From Phycobacter sedimenti (GTDB taxonomy: Bacteria > Pseudomonadota > Alphaproteobacteria > Rhodobacterales > Rhodobacteraceae), in assembly GCF_038148855.1 (NCBI RefSeq), contig NZ_JBBVGR010000005.1, forward strand, positions 248,001 to 312,000: 64,000 nt of DNA. The letters run 5' to 3'. The notes under the pieces are model-generated. The model was not told the origin of the DNA, did no database searches, and worked only from the letters and a program-made list of their open reading frames with translations. How positions within the stretch are numbered: position 1 is the first letter of the stretch; the number at the start of each line of letters is the position of its first letter. The position numbers and the translations under genes are program-made. Shown here one piece after another: positions 33,712 to 41,919 of the stretch.

Positions 33712-34923
33712 CTACCACTTGGCTTTAGGGATCGCAGGCGCCGCCGCGCCGGAGCGATCCGAGGGGCTGACGGCCACAAAGCTGTCGCCCTGCCACTGAC
33801 CCACGAACCACAATTTGCGCAGCTGGTTGCTCTCCATCGCGGTCTCACCAAGGATGGTGTCAAAGCTGCCGGAAGAGATCTCCTTGGCCAGGGCCTCATG
33901 ATCGAGACCGACGCGGGACACCGCCTGCTCCAGGATCTGCAGCGAGGCATAGGTGATGGCGCTGGCCCAGCTGTCAGGGGCGTTTCCGGTCGCTTTGATG
34001 TGTTGCTGGAAATAGGCCTGGATCGCGGGGTTTGATGCGTCAACGCCACCAATGGACATCACGCCTTCCTGCTTGCCGCCGGTGATCTTGGCATAGACGG
34101 GGAAGGCCCCGCCCACACCGATGTAGAACACCTTGGGGTTATAGCCCGTGGTCATTGCCTGCTTGGTCACGCCAAAGCTGCCCGGCGGGTAGGAAAAGGA
34201 AATGAAACTGTCCGCACCCGAGCCCTGCACCTCGTTCAGCATCGCGGCAAAATCGGACGTGCCCAGCGGATAGGATGCATCATAGACCGTCTCGAACCCC
34301 GCCTCTTTCAGCGCGGGTCGCGCTGCCTTCACGAGATCGATCCCGAAACCATCCGCGACCGAGATCATAGCAACCTTGTTGTTGATCGCCCCGGCATCGC
34401 GGGCCGCCGCCAGCGCCTCGACCAGTGCGGTCGCGTAGTCATGCCCGCCGCCCAGCATCCAGAAGGACCGGTCCCAGCGCGCGGCAAATTCCGGTGCCTT
34501 GTCGGTTACCGCCGTCACCGCCAGCTGCGGATAGCCGAAGCGGTCCATCAGCGGCGCAATCGCCAGATTGCTGCCGGTGCCCCAGGGCGGCAGGATCAGG
34601 TCGACCTTGTCCTGTGTCGCAAGGCGTTCAATCGCACGCACCAGATCCTCGGCGCTGGAGCGATCGTCGTATTCCACAACCTCGATCTTGCGCTGGCTGC
34701 CGTCGGGCATCGTCAGACCACCCTTTGCGTTCACCTCGGCCACCCAAAGCTCGTAGTTTGGGATGGTGGTGATCCCTGCCCCGGTCGCATTGGGGCCGCT
34801 TTTCGATACAGCATAGCCTATCTTGACAGGCGCCTCGGCTATCGCCGGAGCGCCCAGCGCCAGCATCGCGCCGAGCGCTACAGGAACCGCGCGCAGCAAG
34901 GCGCGCCGTGAAAATTTAGACAT
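33712..34923 (-). CDS. ABC importer substrate-binding protein (Leu/Ile/Val-binding-like)
   Basis: The periplasmic receptor has 403 residues. The ATG at 34923 follows GGGAGGAG. The N-terminus SKFSRRALLRAVPVALGAML has an arginine pair before a hydrophobic stretch and an AIAEAP cleavage region, so export may be Tat-dependent. The fold is type I periplasmic-binding (PVKIGYAVSKSGPNATGAG near the start, VEYDDRSSAEDLVRAIERL, and KVAMISVADGFGIDLV). Ligand cannot be read; the linked aldehyde dehydrogenase suggests an aromatic or related acid rather than an amino acid. First gene of the livJ-H-M-G-F-ALDH operon. Confidence 0.9.
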   Translation of the reverse strand: MSKFSRRALLRAVPVALGAMLALGAPAIAEAPVKIGYAVSKSGPNATGAGITTIPNYELWVAEVNAKGGLTMPDGSQRKIEVVEYDDRSSAEDLVRAIERLATQDKVDLILPPWGTGSNLAIAPLMDRFGYPQLAVTAVTDKAPEFAARWDRSFWMLGGGHDYATALVEALAAARDAGAINNKVAMISVADGFGIDLVKAARPALKEAGFETVYDASYPLGTSDFAAMLNEVQGSGADSFISFSYPPGSFGVTKQAMTTGYNPKVFYIGVGGAFPVYAKITGGKQEGVMSIGGVDASNPAIQAYFQQHIKATGNAPDSWASAITYASLQILEQAVSRVGLDHEALAKEISSGSFDTILGETAMESNQLRKLWFVGQWQGDSFVAVSPSDRSGAAAPAIPKAKW

Positions 34924-35105
34924 GTGACTCCTCCCAGTCATGTTGTCCCGAGACGGCATTTGAAAGCCACCCGGTTCGCCCGCCAAAAGGAGGCGGGACT
35001 TCCTCCACCGCGTCAGCCTATTGAAAACAGTTGTTTATAAAATGTGCTTTTGAAGGTAAGAATTGCACTACTGAGGCTGTTTCCACCCAACAGGCACCAT
35101 GCGAA

Positions 35106-35957
35106 ATGTTTTCCGACCAAAGAACGCAGATCATCGCCCGCCAGATTCGCAGCCCCCTTGCCGAGACGACCTACAATCTGCCGGTCGCTCAGGGCATTCT
35201 TCTGCTGCTGGAAGCCGGACGCGGACGGGTAGACGGCACCCCTCAGGAGCTGCAATTCGACGCCCCCCGCGCGGTCTGGCTCTCGACGCCCAGGCAGGGG
35301 AGACTGCGTCTTGCCTCGGGGAGCCGCGGGGAGATCCTGCACCTGAACGACAGCGCGATTGCCCGCGCCCTGCCCGCCACAGCCCTGGGGGACGAGCTGG
35401 CGCGTATCCTGCGCCGGGATCTGTCCGAGCCGCTGACACGTCAATCAGAACGCATGGCGGGGTGGATGCGGGACCTGCGTGAAGAGCTCTCTGGCGCCGA
35501 GCCTGCCTCTGAGCTTGCTGCCGAACATCTCCTGTCCCTCCTGCTGGTGCAGATCTGGAGGCTTGCGAGGGAACAGCGTCCCCGCTCGGCCGCAGCGACC
35601 GGAGGGCTGGTTCAAAATTTCGTGCAACTGGTTGGTCTGCATTTGCGGGATCACTGGAAAGTGGCAGATTACGCCCTTGCGCTGGGTGTCAGCCGCGACA
35701 GGCTTGGCAGCGCCGTGCGCCGCGCAACGGGGCGCTCACCGCAGACCTATCTGCACGAGGCCCTGGCCCGCGAAGCGTCAGAGCTTCTGGCAAATTCGGG
35801 CCTCTCGGTAGCCCAGATCGGCTTTCGCCTCGGGTTCTCGGACCCGGCCTATTTCAACCGTTTTTTCACGCGGACGCAGGGCCTTTCACCGGGACGGTTC
35901 CGCAGGAAGATGGCCTCAAGAGGCAGCCAGCCGACGTCTTTCTCTGCCTGGCCCTGA
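35106..35957 (+). CDS. AraC-family transcriptional regulator
   Basis: The product of about 283 residues (start at 35106; a TTG start at 35031 would add 25 residues) has an N-terminal cupin-like sensor (residues about 15-110) and two C-terminal AraC helix-turn-helices: WKVADYALALGVSRDRLGSAVRRATGRSP and SVAQIGFRLGFSDPAYFNRFFTRTQGLSPGRFR. It is divergent from the importer operon across 182 bp and is its likely regulator, responding to the imported compound. Confidence 0.9.
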   Translation: MFSDQRTQIIARQIRSPLAETTYNLPVAQGILLLLEAGRGRVDGTPQELQFDAPRAVWLSTPRQGRLRLASGSRGEILHLNDSAIARALPATALGDELARILRRDLSEPLTRQSERMAGWMRDLREELSGAEPASELAAEHLLSLLLVQIWRLAREQRPRSAAATGGLVQNFVQLVGLHLRDHWKVADYALALGVSRDRLGSAVRRATGRSPQTYLHEALAREASELLANSGLSVAQIGFRLGFSDPAYFNRFFTRTQGLSPGRFRRKMASRGSQPTSFSAWP

Positions 35958-36572
35958 CCCCAAGCCCCCAGAGTTAACGGTCCGGCCGGTTTTGTGATCC
36001 ACCTGCTGCAATGACGAACGCGTCATCCACCCGCATCAATAATGGACGAGCGCCCAGAGGTACGGGTCGGCGCAAACTGAAAGCCTGCCATCTTTTTTTT
36101 CCGCTTTCGGGAAGGGCCCAGCCAATTGGCGCTTGCCGCCCAACAGACGGCTTTCCCCAGGATTGGTATCCTGTACTGCCGCGCAATTCGCCCTTTGCGG
36201 GCTGGCGACCTTTGCCGTCCTGGGCTTCATGATACGCCAAAAGGCGTCCGTGGAACCGCAGCCGCCTACGCCACCCCGATGAGGCAGATCATGCTTACGT
36301 CCCATTGCACACGCGTTTTCCATAGGCGCTTTTTGACGCCTTGCTGGTTTCGCTCAATGAACGCAAGGACTTACCATCCGGACCAGCGCACCATAACCGC
36401 CCGTAAATTCTTCGCAATCCGGCTGAAAAGTTACAGTATATTAACCGCACTGATCGAGACTGGTAGAAGCCGGTGCAGGATCTGCCTGCTCCTCCTGCAT
36501 GCGCTTTTCACCGGTGCAGGGTTCTTCGCAGATCCCATATTTGGCTGGCGTGTGTTACGGGGTTGTTAGATT
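35958..36572. other. Gene-free region upstream of the light-signalling genes
   Basis: About 615 bp with no convincing gene: frames present have no ribosome-binding site and read like chance. The right half is AT-rich and includes TATATT at about 36437-36442, which could belong to a promoter for the response regulator at 36573. I see no RNA gene or repeat. Confidence 0.5.
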
Positions 36573-37328
36573 ATGTTGAAATACGAAGATGATGGGGCAT
36601 TTGGCTCAGCAGATACCGGTGCAATCACAAACGGTGCCGCGCGCCCCTTGCTCGCACTGGCCGTCGATGACGATCCGATCGACAGGTTACGCCTGACAAA
36701 AATCTGCAAAAACGCCGGGTTGAAGATTGATTTCATCGAGGTCGCAACTCTGAACGAGATGCGTGAAGAGTTGGACCAGCACCAATTCGATTTCGTCTTC
36801 CTTGATCACAACCTCGGGATGGAAACGGGGCTGGACGCGCTCAAAATTCTGCTTTCCCACGAGGATCAGGTCAACGCGATACCTATCATGCTGACCAGCA
36901 TGACCTCGCATACGATCGCGGTCGAGGCCATGCGTGAGGGCTGTGCCGATTACATTGTCAAAGAAGAACTGACTGTTTCTTCCCTCGTAAAATCGATCAC
37001 CTCTGCCATCGAGCGACGCATCCTGTTTTCACAATTGAGCGGTGCTCAGGCCTTCCAGCGATCCGTCACAGAGGTCATTGAGCGTTTTATGCGAACGTGC
37101 GGTCCGGAAATCCGCGAAATCCTCGGGCAGACATTGAAAACCCTGCGCGGGTTAAAGGCAATCAACCGAAGCGAAAACACGCTTGATCCGGTCATCCTTT
37201 CCAACTTCACCCTGCTTGAACGCGGCTGCAAGGATCTGACAGTCCTGGTCGATGATCTCAGCAGTGTTGTTGCCACTGCGCGTGGAGTTTCGGATCGCAG
37301 TCAGAAAACGATCCCCAAGCGGCCCTAG
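36573..37328 (+). CDS. Receiver-domain protein with degenerate kinase-dimerisation domain
   Basis: Residues about 25-140 of this 251-residue protein are a receiver domain: acidic pocket DDD 32-34, phospho-acceptor Asp78 in FVFLDHNLG, Thr108 in IMLTSMTS and Lys130 in ADYIVKEE, all intact. The C-terminal 110 residues are helical. By eye they align with the dimerisation part of the receiver-kinase at 40208 (LFSDTLVHDLRAPVR matches ERFMRTCGPEIREIL), but the phospho-His is missing and there is no ATPase domain. No DNA-binding domain exists. It lies 139 bp before the kinase gene and is probably a phosphate sink, scaffold or allosteric partner. Confidence 0.82.
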   Translation: MLKYEDDGAFGSADTGAITNGAARPLLALAVDDDPIDRLRLTKICKNAGLKIDFIEVATLNEMREELDQHQFDFVFLDHNLGMETGLDALKILLSHEDQVNAIPIMLTSMTSHTIAVEAMREGCADYIVKEELTVSSLVKSITSAIERRILFSQLSGAQAFQRSVTEVIERFMRTCGPEIREILGQTLKTLRGLKAINRSENTLDPVILSNFTLLERGCKDLTVLVDDLSSVVATARGVSDRSQKTIPKRP

Positions 37329-37467
37329 GTCTCGATAATCGCTTTTCAGATGCAAGAGTTGAGTTACAGTCAACCCAAAGCTACCCCCTGCGGACGATGG
37401 CTCTGGGGAAACTGGCACTCCTCTCAAGTCGCAAATCACAACCGCCGACACGGAGATAGATAAGCTC

Positions 37468-39747
37468 ATGCCGACCGCCCGGCGCTTTACACTGAGAACT
37501 CGGATCGCGCTCGTGGTTTTTGCGTCAACAGGTTTGGCTCTGCTTTGTGCTTCGGCCTTTCTTTATTCACAACTCCTTCAGGCGCACAGGCTCTCCTTGC
37601 TGGACGGCATGAGGTTTGCGGGTTCCTCCTACGCCAAGCGCATCGAAAAGACCCTGACAGGACTGGAAGACGATGCTCATATCATGGGCGTTGCCGTACA
37701 ATCCCTGGACCCGACGAACCTTATCCTGTTGAGTGACGTGTCAGCCGCTGACCAGCAGCAAGAGTTTCAGGAAAACATGGACAGGATCGCCCATGTATTC
37801 CGCGAGTTTCTAAGCACCCATGAGCCTTACACGCAGCTGCGATTGCTCTCCAGGTCAGGAAACTGGCAAGAGCGCGTTCGGATCAATCGCGAGGGCGACA
37901 CCCTCATCACCGTTCCTTCCGAAGAGTTGCAGCAGAAGGGCGGCGAGCCCTATGTGCGTCCAATGCAAGACGGGTACGCAGGGGACGTGTATCTGTCCGA
38001 ACTGACGCAAAACCGGGAATTCAACCGCCCCTCCGGAGGACCCGCCATCCGCGCAATCCAACCTTTGCGGAACAAGGCAGGAGACATCATCGGAGCCGTC
38101 GTCATCAACGCGGATGCAGAAGACCTGCTGACCGGCGCCAACCTGACGGTAGCACCCGGGTTTCAGGTTTTCGCCGTCAGCAACAGCCTGGACTATATAT
38201 CGCTTGGCAATAGCGATGCCCCAGCGCGCCTTGTTTTTCATGAAGACCCCGACTGGGTTGCCCCGCCTTTCGCAGACCAACTGGGCACAACGGAAGCCCA
38301 AGCCCTTCTTGATCCGGAAACCGACAATCTGGTCTACTGGTCAGCCGCTCTTGCCAACAGCGACGACAGTCCTCTCAACTTCACCGTTCTGGCAGTAGCG
38401 GACGGGCCCGCCATTTCCGCTCCGGGGCTTTCCAGGCTGCAAGGCATTGCGACAGTCTCTGTCTGCCTGGCGACCCTGTCGGCCCTTGGCGCCTACATTC
38501 TTGCCTCCCGTTTTCTGGCTCCGCTCACCCATCTGAACGAAGAAATCCAGAGAAAGGTCCAAAGCGTTGAGCCCGTCACCTTTGAAAGTCGGCACAACGA
38601 TGAGATTTCGGACCTTGCAAGCAGCTTTTCTCAGATGGTCAACAACCGGATATCGGAAGCAGCGCGCCTGAATTCCATTGTCCAAGGTGCAGCAGACGGC
38701 ATCATTGCAATCAGGAGTGATGGGACGATATCGGAGGTGAACCCGGCCGCGGAACGGCTGTTTGGCTATACTGCGGATGAATTGATTGGGCAGCCGATCA
38801 ACAAGCTGATGCCAGCAGAAGATGCCGCACACCATCATGTTTACCTTTCCCGCTCGCTACTGTCCGCAACACCTGTAGAGATGGCCAAAAATCGAGAGAT
38901 TTTCGGGCTTTGCAAGGACGGCAGCCGGATCTCACTGGGGATCGCTGTCAGCCGGATCATATATGGCAACGACACGCATTTCATTGGATTGATACGGGAT
39001 AACTCGGAACAGAAAGCTGCGGAAGCCGAAGTGAATGCACTGATCGCAGCGCTTCAGCGGTCCAACGAGGAATTGGATCAATTCGCCTATGTCGCGTCCC
39101 ACGATCTGAAGGCGCCCTTGCGGGTCATCAACAATGCCGCGAACTGGCTGGCCGAGGACCTGGAGCCCCATCTGACGGAGGACACCCAGGAAAGCCTCGA
39201 TTTGCTGCGCAACCGGGCGACCCGGATGGAGCGTCTGCTGGACGATTTGCTGCGACACTCTCGGGTTGGACGGGATGACGGGCCTGCGGTCATCATTTCC
39301 GGCCAGGAGCTGCGGGAGGAGCTGACAGGGCTTTTGGATGTTCCCAATGGCATGACAGTCCACTTCTCCGATACTTTCGACACCCTTGAGGTCCGCAGAA
39401 TGCCCTTGCAGATCATCCTGCTCAATCTCATCAGCAATGCCATTCGTCATCACGACAAGGCCTTCGGAGAAGTATGGGTCGATGCAGAAGACAACCCGAC
39501 TGAGATTGTCTTTAGCGTCAAAGACAACGGCCCCGGAATTCCGGAAGAGTATCACAACAAGATTTTTGAGATCTTTCAGACCTTGAAACCCAGAGACGAA
39601 GTGGAAAGCAGCGGCATGGGCCTTGCGCTGGTCAAGAAACATGCGACGCTGGCAAACGCCAAGATCAGCGTGGAGTCGGACGGAAGATCAGGATCCAAAT
39701 TCACGCTGCACTGGCCCAAACCTCAACCACAGCGAACTGGCAGCTAG
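37468..39747 (+). CDS. Membrane PAS sensor histidine kinase
   Basis: This 759-residue kinase has a membrane helix at about 12-34, a periplasmic sensor of about 290 residues (dCache-like in layout: YVRPMQDGYAGDVYLSELTQ), a second helix at 325-347, a HAMP linker, a PAS domain (about 400-512: GIIAIRSDGTISEVNPAAERLFGYTADELIG), HisKA with phospho-His545 in YVASHDLKAPLR, and an HATPase with NLISNAIR, KDNGPGIP and MGLALVKKH. It is tightly linked (2 bp) to the Rcp1-like receiver. The periplasmic ligand is unknown. The H-box is nearly the same as in the phytochrome at 41912. Confidence 0.92.
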   Translation: MPTARRFTLRTRIALVVFASTGLALLCASAFLYSQLLQAHRLSLLDGMRFAGSSYAKRIEKTLTGLEDDAHIMGVAVQSLDPTNLILLSDVSAADQQQEFQENMDRIAHVFREFLSTHEPYTQLRLLSRSGNWQERVRINREGDTLITVPSEELQQKGGEPYVRPMQDGYAGDVYLSELTQNREFNRPSGGPAIRAIQPLRNKAGDIIGAVVINADAEDLLTGANLTVAPGFQVFAVSNSLDYISLGNSDAPARLVFHEDPDWVAPPFADQLGTTEAQALLDPETDNLVYWSAALANSDDSPLNFTVLAVADGPAISAPGLSRLQGIATVSVCLATLSALGAYILASRFLAPLTHLNEEIQRKVQSVEPVTFESRHNDEISDLASSFSQMVNNRISEAARLNSIVQGAADGIIAIRSDGTISEVNPAAERLFGYTADELIGQPINKLMPAEDAAHHHVYLSRSLLSATPVEMAKNREIFGLCKDGSRISLGIAVSRIIYGNDTHFIGLIRDNSEQKAAEAEVNALIAALQRSNEELDQFAYVASHDLKAPLRVINNAANWLAEDLEPHLTEDTQESLDLLRNRATRMERLLDDLLRHSRVGRDDGPAVIISGQELREELTGLLDVPNGMTVHFSDTFDTLEVRRMPLQIILLNLISNAIRHHDKAFGEVWVDAEDNPTEIVFSVKDNGPGIPEEYHNKIFEIFQTLKPRDEVESSGMGLALVKKHATLANAKISVESDGRSGSKFTLHWPKPQPQRTGS

Positions 39748-39749
39748 AA

Positions 39750-40196
39750 ATGACCGAACAAGTCTCTCTCTCTCAACGGGCATTGAACATAGTCCTCGTC
39801 GAAGATGATGACGGTGACGCGAAGGCACTTCAGCGTGCCTTTCAAAAGGCAAAGATCGCCAACCCGCTCCTTCGAGTCCGCGACGGCGTGGAAGCCCTAG
39901 AATTTCTTCGCGGCCAGATGGAGATTACTCCTCCCAAGAAATTCGTGGTGCTGTGCGATATCAACATGCCGCGCATGAATGGTCTCGAACTCCTGCGCGA
40001 AATTCGCAATGATCCCCATCTGTGCAAGACACTCATTTTCATGCTCACCACGTCGGACGACGAAAGCGACATAGAAACCGCATATCGCAACAATGTCGCA
40101 GGATATATCGTCAAATCACGGGCTGGCCACATGTTTCTGGACTTGATGGACACCTTGAACGCATATTGGCGCGTTGTCGAACTACCTGATATCTAA
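39750..40196 (+). CDS. Stand-alone Rcp1-like response regulator
   Basis: The 148-residue single-domain receiver has EDDD 18-21, phospho-acceptor Asp70 in VVLCDINMPRMNG, Thr101 and Lys122 (GYIVKS). The long alpha4 region and LMDTLNAYWRVVELP tail resemble Rcp1, the partner of cyanobacterial phytochrome Cph1. It has no output domain, so it is a shuttle or a protein-protein regulator. It sits between two kinases and faces the phytochrome operon, making it a candidate partner for all three. Confidence 0.9.
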   Translation: MTEQVSLSQRALNIVLVEDDDGDAKALQRAFQKAKIANPLLRVRDGVEALEFLRGQMEITPPKKFVVLCDINMPRMNGLELLREIRNDPHLCKTLIFMLTTSDDESDIETAYRNNVAGYIVKSRAGHMFLDLMDTLNAYWRVVELPDI

Positions 40197-40207
40197 AGGG
40201 GTTTTCC

Positions 40208-41287
40208 ATGCTCGACATCATGATAGTCGATGATGATGATGCAGATCGCAAACTGCTGCGCAGACTGTTGAGATCACCTCAGGAGGATCGTTCCTTCCGT
40301 GAGGCAAGCAACGGCAAGACCGCTCTGGAATACGCGGGACAGGAGATCGATGTCATCTTCCTGGATTATCTTCTGCCTGGCCTCACCGGATTGGATCTTC
40401 TGGAACGTTTCGCGAAGACCTGGCCCAAAGCCGCTATTATCCTCATGACCGGACAAGGTGACGAGGAAGTGGCCAAGTCTGCCATTCTTCAAGGTGCATC
40501 GGACTATATTCCCAAGTCGATCATGACATCGAGCGCTCTCAACCGCATGATGGAAAACGGCATGAAAGTGTCCCGCATGCGCTGGAAGCTGGAAGAACAG
40601 CGGCGCGAACTCAGTCTCTTTTCAGACACGCTGGTCCACGATCTAAGAGCGCCGGTGCGCGCAATTCAATTTCTGAGCGAGCAGATCCAGGCCGACTTCG
40701 ACAACGGACAGATGGAGGAAGTCTACAAAGAATTCGACATGATGAAGCTTTCGGTCACCCGCATGTCGGAACTGATCGAGAGCCTGGCGTGCCATGTCAG
40801 CCTTGATGGAACCTCCAAATGGGAACACGTCTCGCTGGAGAACCTGTGCGAGCGGGTCAGCATGGCCCTGGCACGGGAGATTGCGGACAACGGCGCGGAA
40901 TTGACATGGAACACGCACAGACTGTCGGCCTACTGCATCGCGCCGGAGATCGCGCAACTCATCCAGAACCTGGTTGCCAATTCCATTAAGTACTGCGGTG
41001 ATGACACGCCCAGAATTCATATCGAAGCGCAAGAAATCGACGGCGGTGTGCAGCTTACGATTTCCGACAACGGAGTTGGTATACCTGATGAGTTTCGGGA
41101 AACCATCTTTGCCCCGTTCAAAAGGCTGCAACAGACCTCAAGCCTCCCCGGGAGCGGCCTCGGCCTGGCGACCTGTCGAAAGGTTGCCAGACGTCATGGC
41201 GGCGACATCTGGTGCGGGGACGCCGAGGGCAGCGGCACAAAAATCCACGTGACCCTGAAAGCGCGCGAGCAGGGCATCCCTCAGTAA
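40208..41287 (+). CDS. Receiver-first histidine kinase (REC-HisKA-HATPase)
   Basis: In this 359-residue soluble protein the order is reversed relative to common hybrids: receiver at about 1-118 (VDDDD 7-11, Asp53 in FLDYLLPGLTG, Lys103), then a helix and HisKA with His144 in LVHDLRAPVRAIQ, then HATPase with NLVANSIKY, SDNGVGIPDE and GSGLGLATCRKV. No sensor domain: phosphorylation of the receiver likely gates the kinase. Its stop codon overlaps the heme oxygenase stop from the other strand by 7 bp. Confidence 0.9.
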   Translation: MLDIMIVDDDDADRKLLRRLLRSPQEDRSFREASNGKTALEYAGQEIDVIFLDYLLPGLTGLDLLERFAKTWPKAAIILMTGQGDEEVAKSAILQGASDYIPKSIMTSSALNRMMENGMKVSRMRWKLEEQRRELSLFSDTLVHDLRAPVRAIQFLSEQIQADFDNGQMEEVYKEFDMMKLSVTRMSELIESLACHVSLDGTSKWEHVSLENLCERVSMALAREIADNGAELTWNTHRLSAYCIAPEIAQLIQNLVANSIKYCGDDTPRIHIEAQEIDGGVQLTISDNGVGIPDEFRETIFAPFKRLQQTSSLPGSGLGLATCRKVARRHGGDIWCGDAEGSGTKIHVTLKAREQGIPQ

Positions 41288-41919
41288 ACCAGGGAACCTC
41301 GTGCACGGCCCTCGAAGGGAGCGGCGACGAGCGAACCGGTCGAGGCGCCTTCACAAAACGACGTCACGAACCGGCCAAAACTCGCAAAGGTCTGCGCCGC
41401 AGCGTCAAATACGACCTCCTGCCGCGCAGGACTGCCTCCAAGGCGTTCCAACTCGGCCAGAAGAAACCGCCACAGTTTTGGTGACGTGCCGGCGGACAGA
41501 TACTCACATTTGGCCCCGGGCAAGTTGGTCATGACGGCTGCACCGAGCGTCTTCGCGCCAAATCCCGCCCCGTGCACCACATAGAGCGCCCCGATCAGAG
41601 CATCGCAAGATCCTTCGGCATGGGTCAAATCGGCATGCACGGCGTCAGAATACAAGGGATAGCAACCCTCGGTATCCCGGCTCAATGCCTCTATGTTGGA
41701 GTTCAAAGCGCATTCCGTAAAAGCTCCCATACGCACGCGCACTCCCTCAACCGCCTGAAAGAACCGCAGATAGGCCGACAGGACCAGACTGTATCGCTCG
41801 CAAGTGAGGTCAGGATCGGTCAATGACGCAATCCAGGGATGGCTGTGCAAGCTTTCATGCGGCTGGGCTGTTGAGTTCGCCAGCTTTCGGCGCACGCTGA
41901 TGCTTTGACGGTCATCCAT
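41281..41919 (-). CDS. bphO: Biliverdin-producing heme oxygenase
   Basis: The 212-residue protein is a heme oxygenase-family member that opens heme to biliverdin, CO and iron, supplying the phytochrome chromophore. The heme-ligand region KLANSTAQPHESLHSHPW has the conserved T-A-x-x-H, with His21 as the probable proximal ligand. YVVHGAGFGAKTL corresponds to the flexible distal helix with its Gly pair. It overlaps the bphP stop by 8 bp, so the two are translated together. Sequence is divergent from HmuO-type enzymes, and the family call leans on context as well. Confidence 0.86.
   Translation of the reverse strand: MDDRQSISVRRKLANSTAQPHESLHSHPWIASLTDPDLTCERYSLVLSAYLRFFQAVEGVRVRMGAFTECALNSNIEALSRDTEGCYPLYSDAVHADLTHAEGSCDALIGALYVVHGAGFGAKTLGAAVMTNLPGAKCEYLSAGTSPKLWRFLLAELERLGGSPARQEVVFDAAAQTFASFGRFVTSFCEGASTGSLVAAPFEGRARGSLVY

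Noticed and set aside
36036..36569. Short frames on both strands in the gap before the response regulator
   Set aside because: No ribosome-binding site, irregular composition with Cys/Arg excess, overlapping each other on opposite strands.
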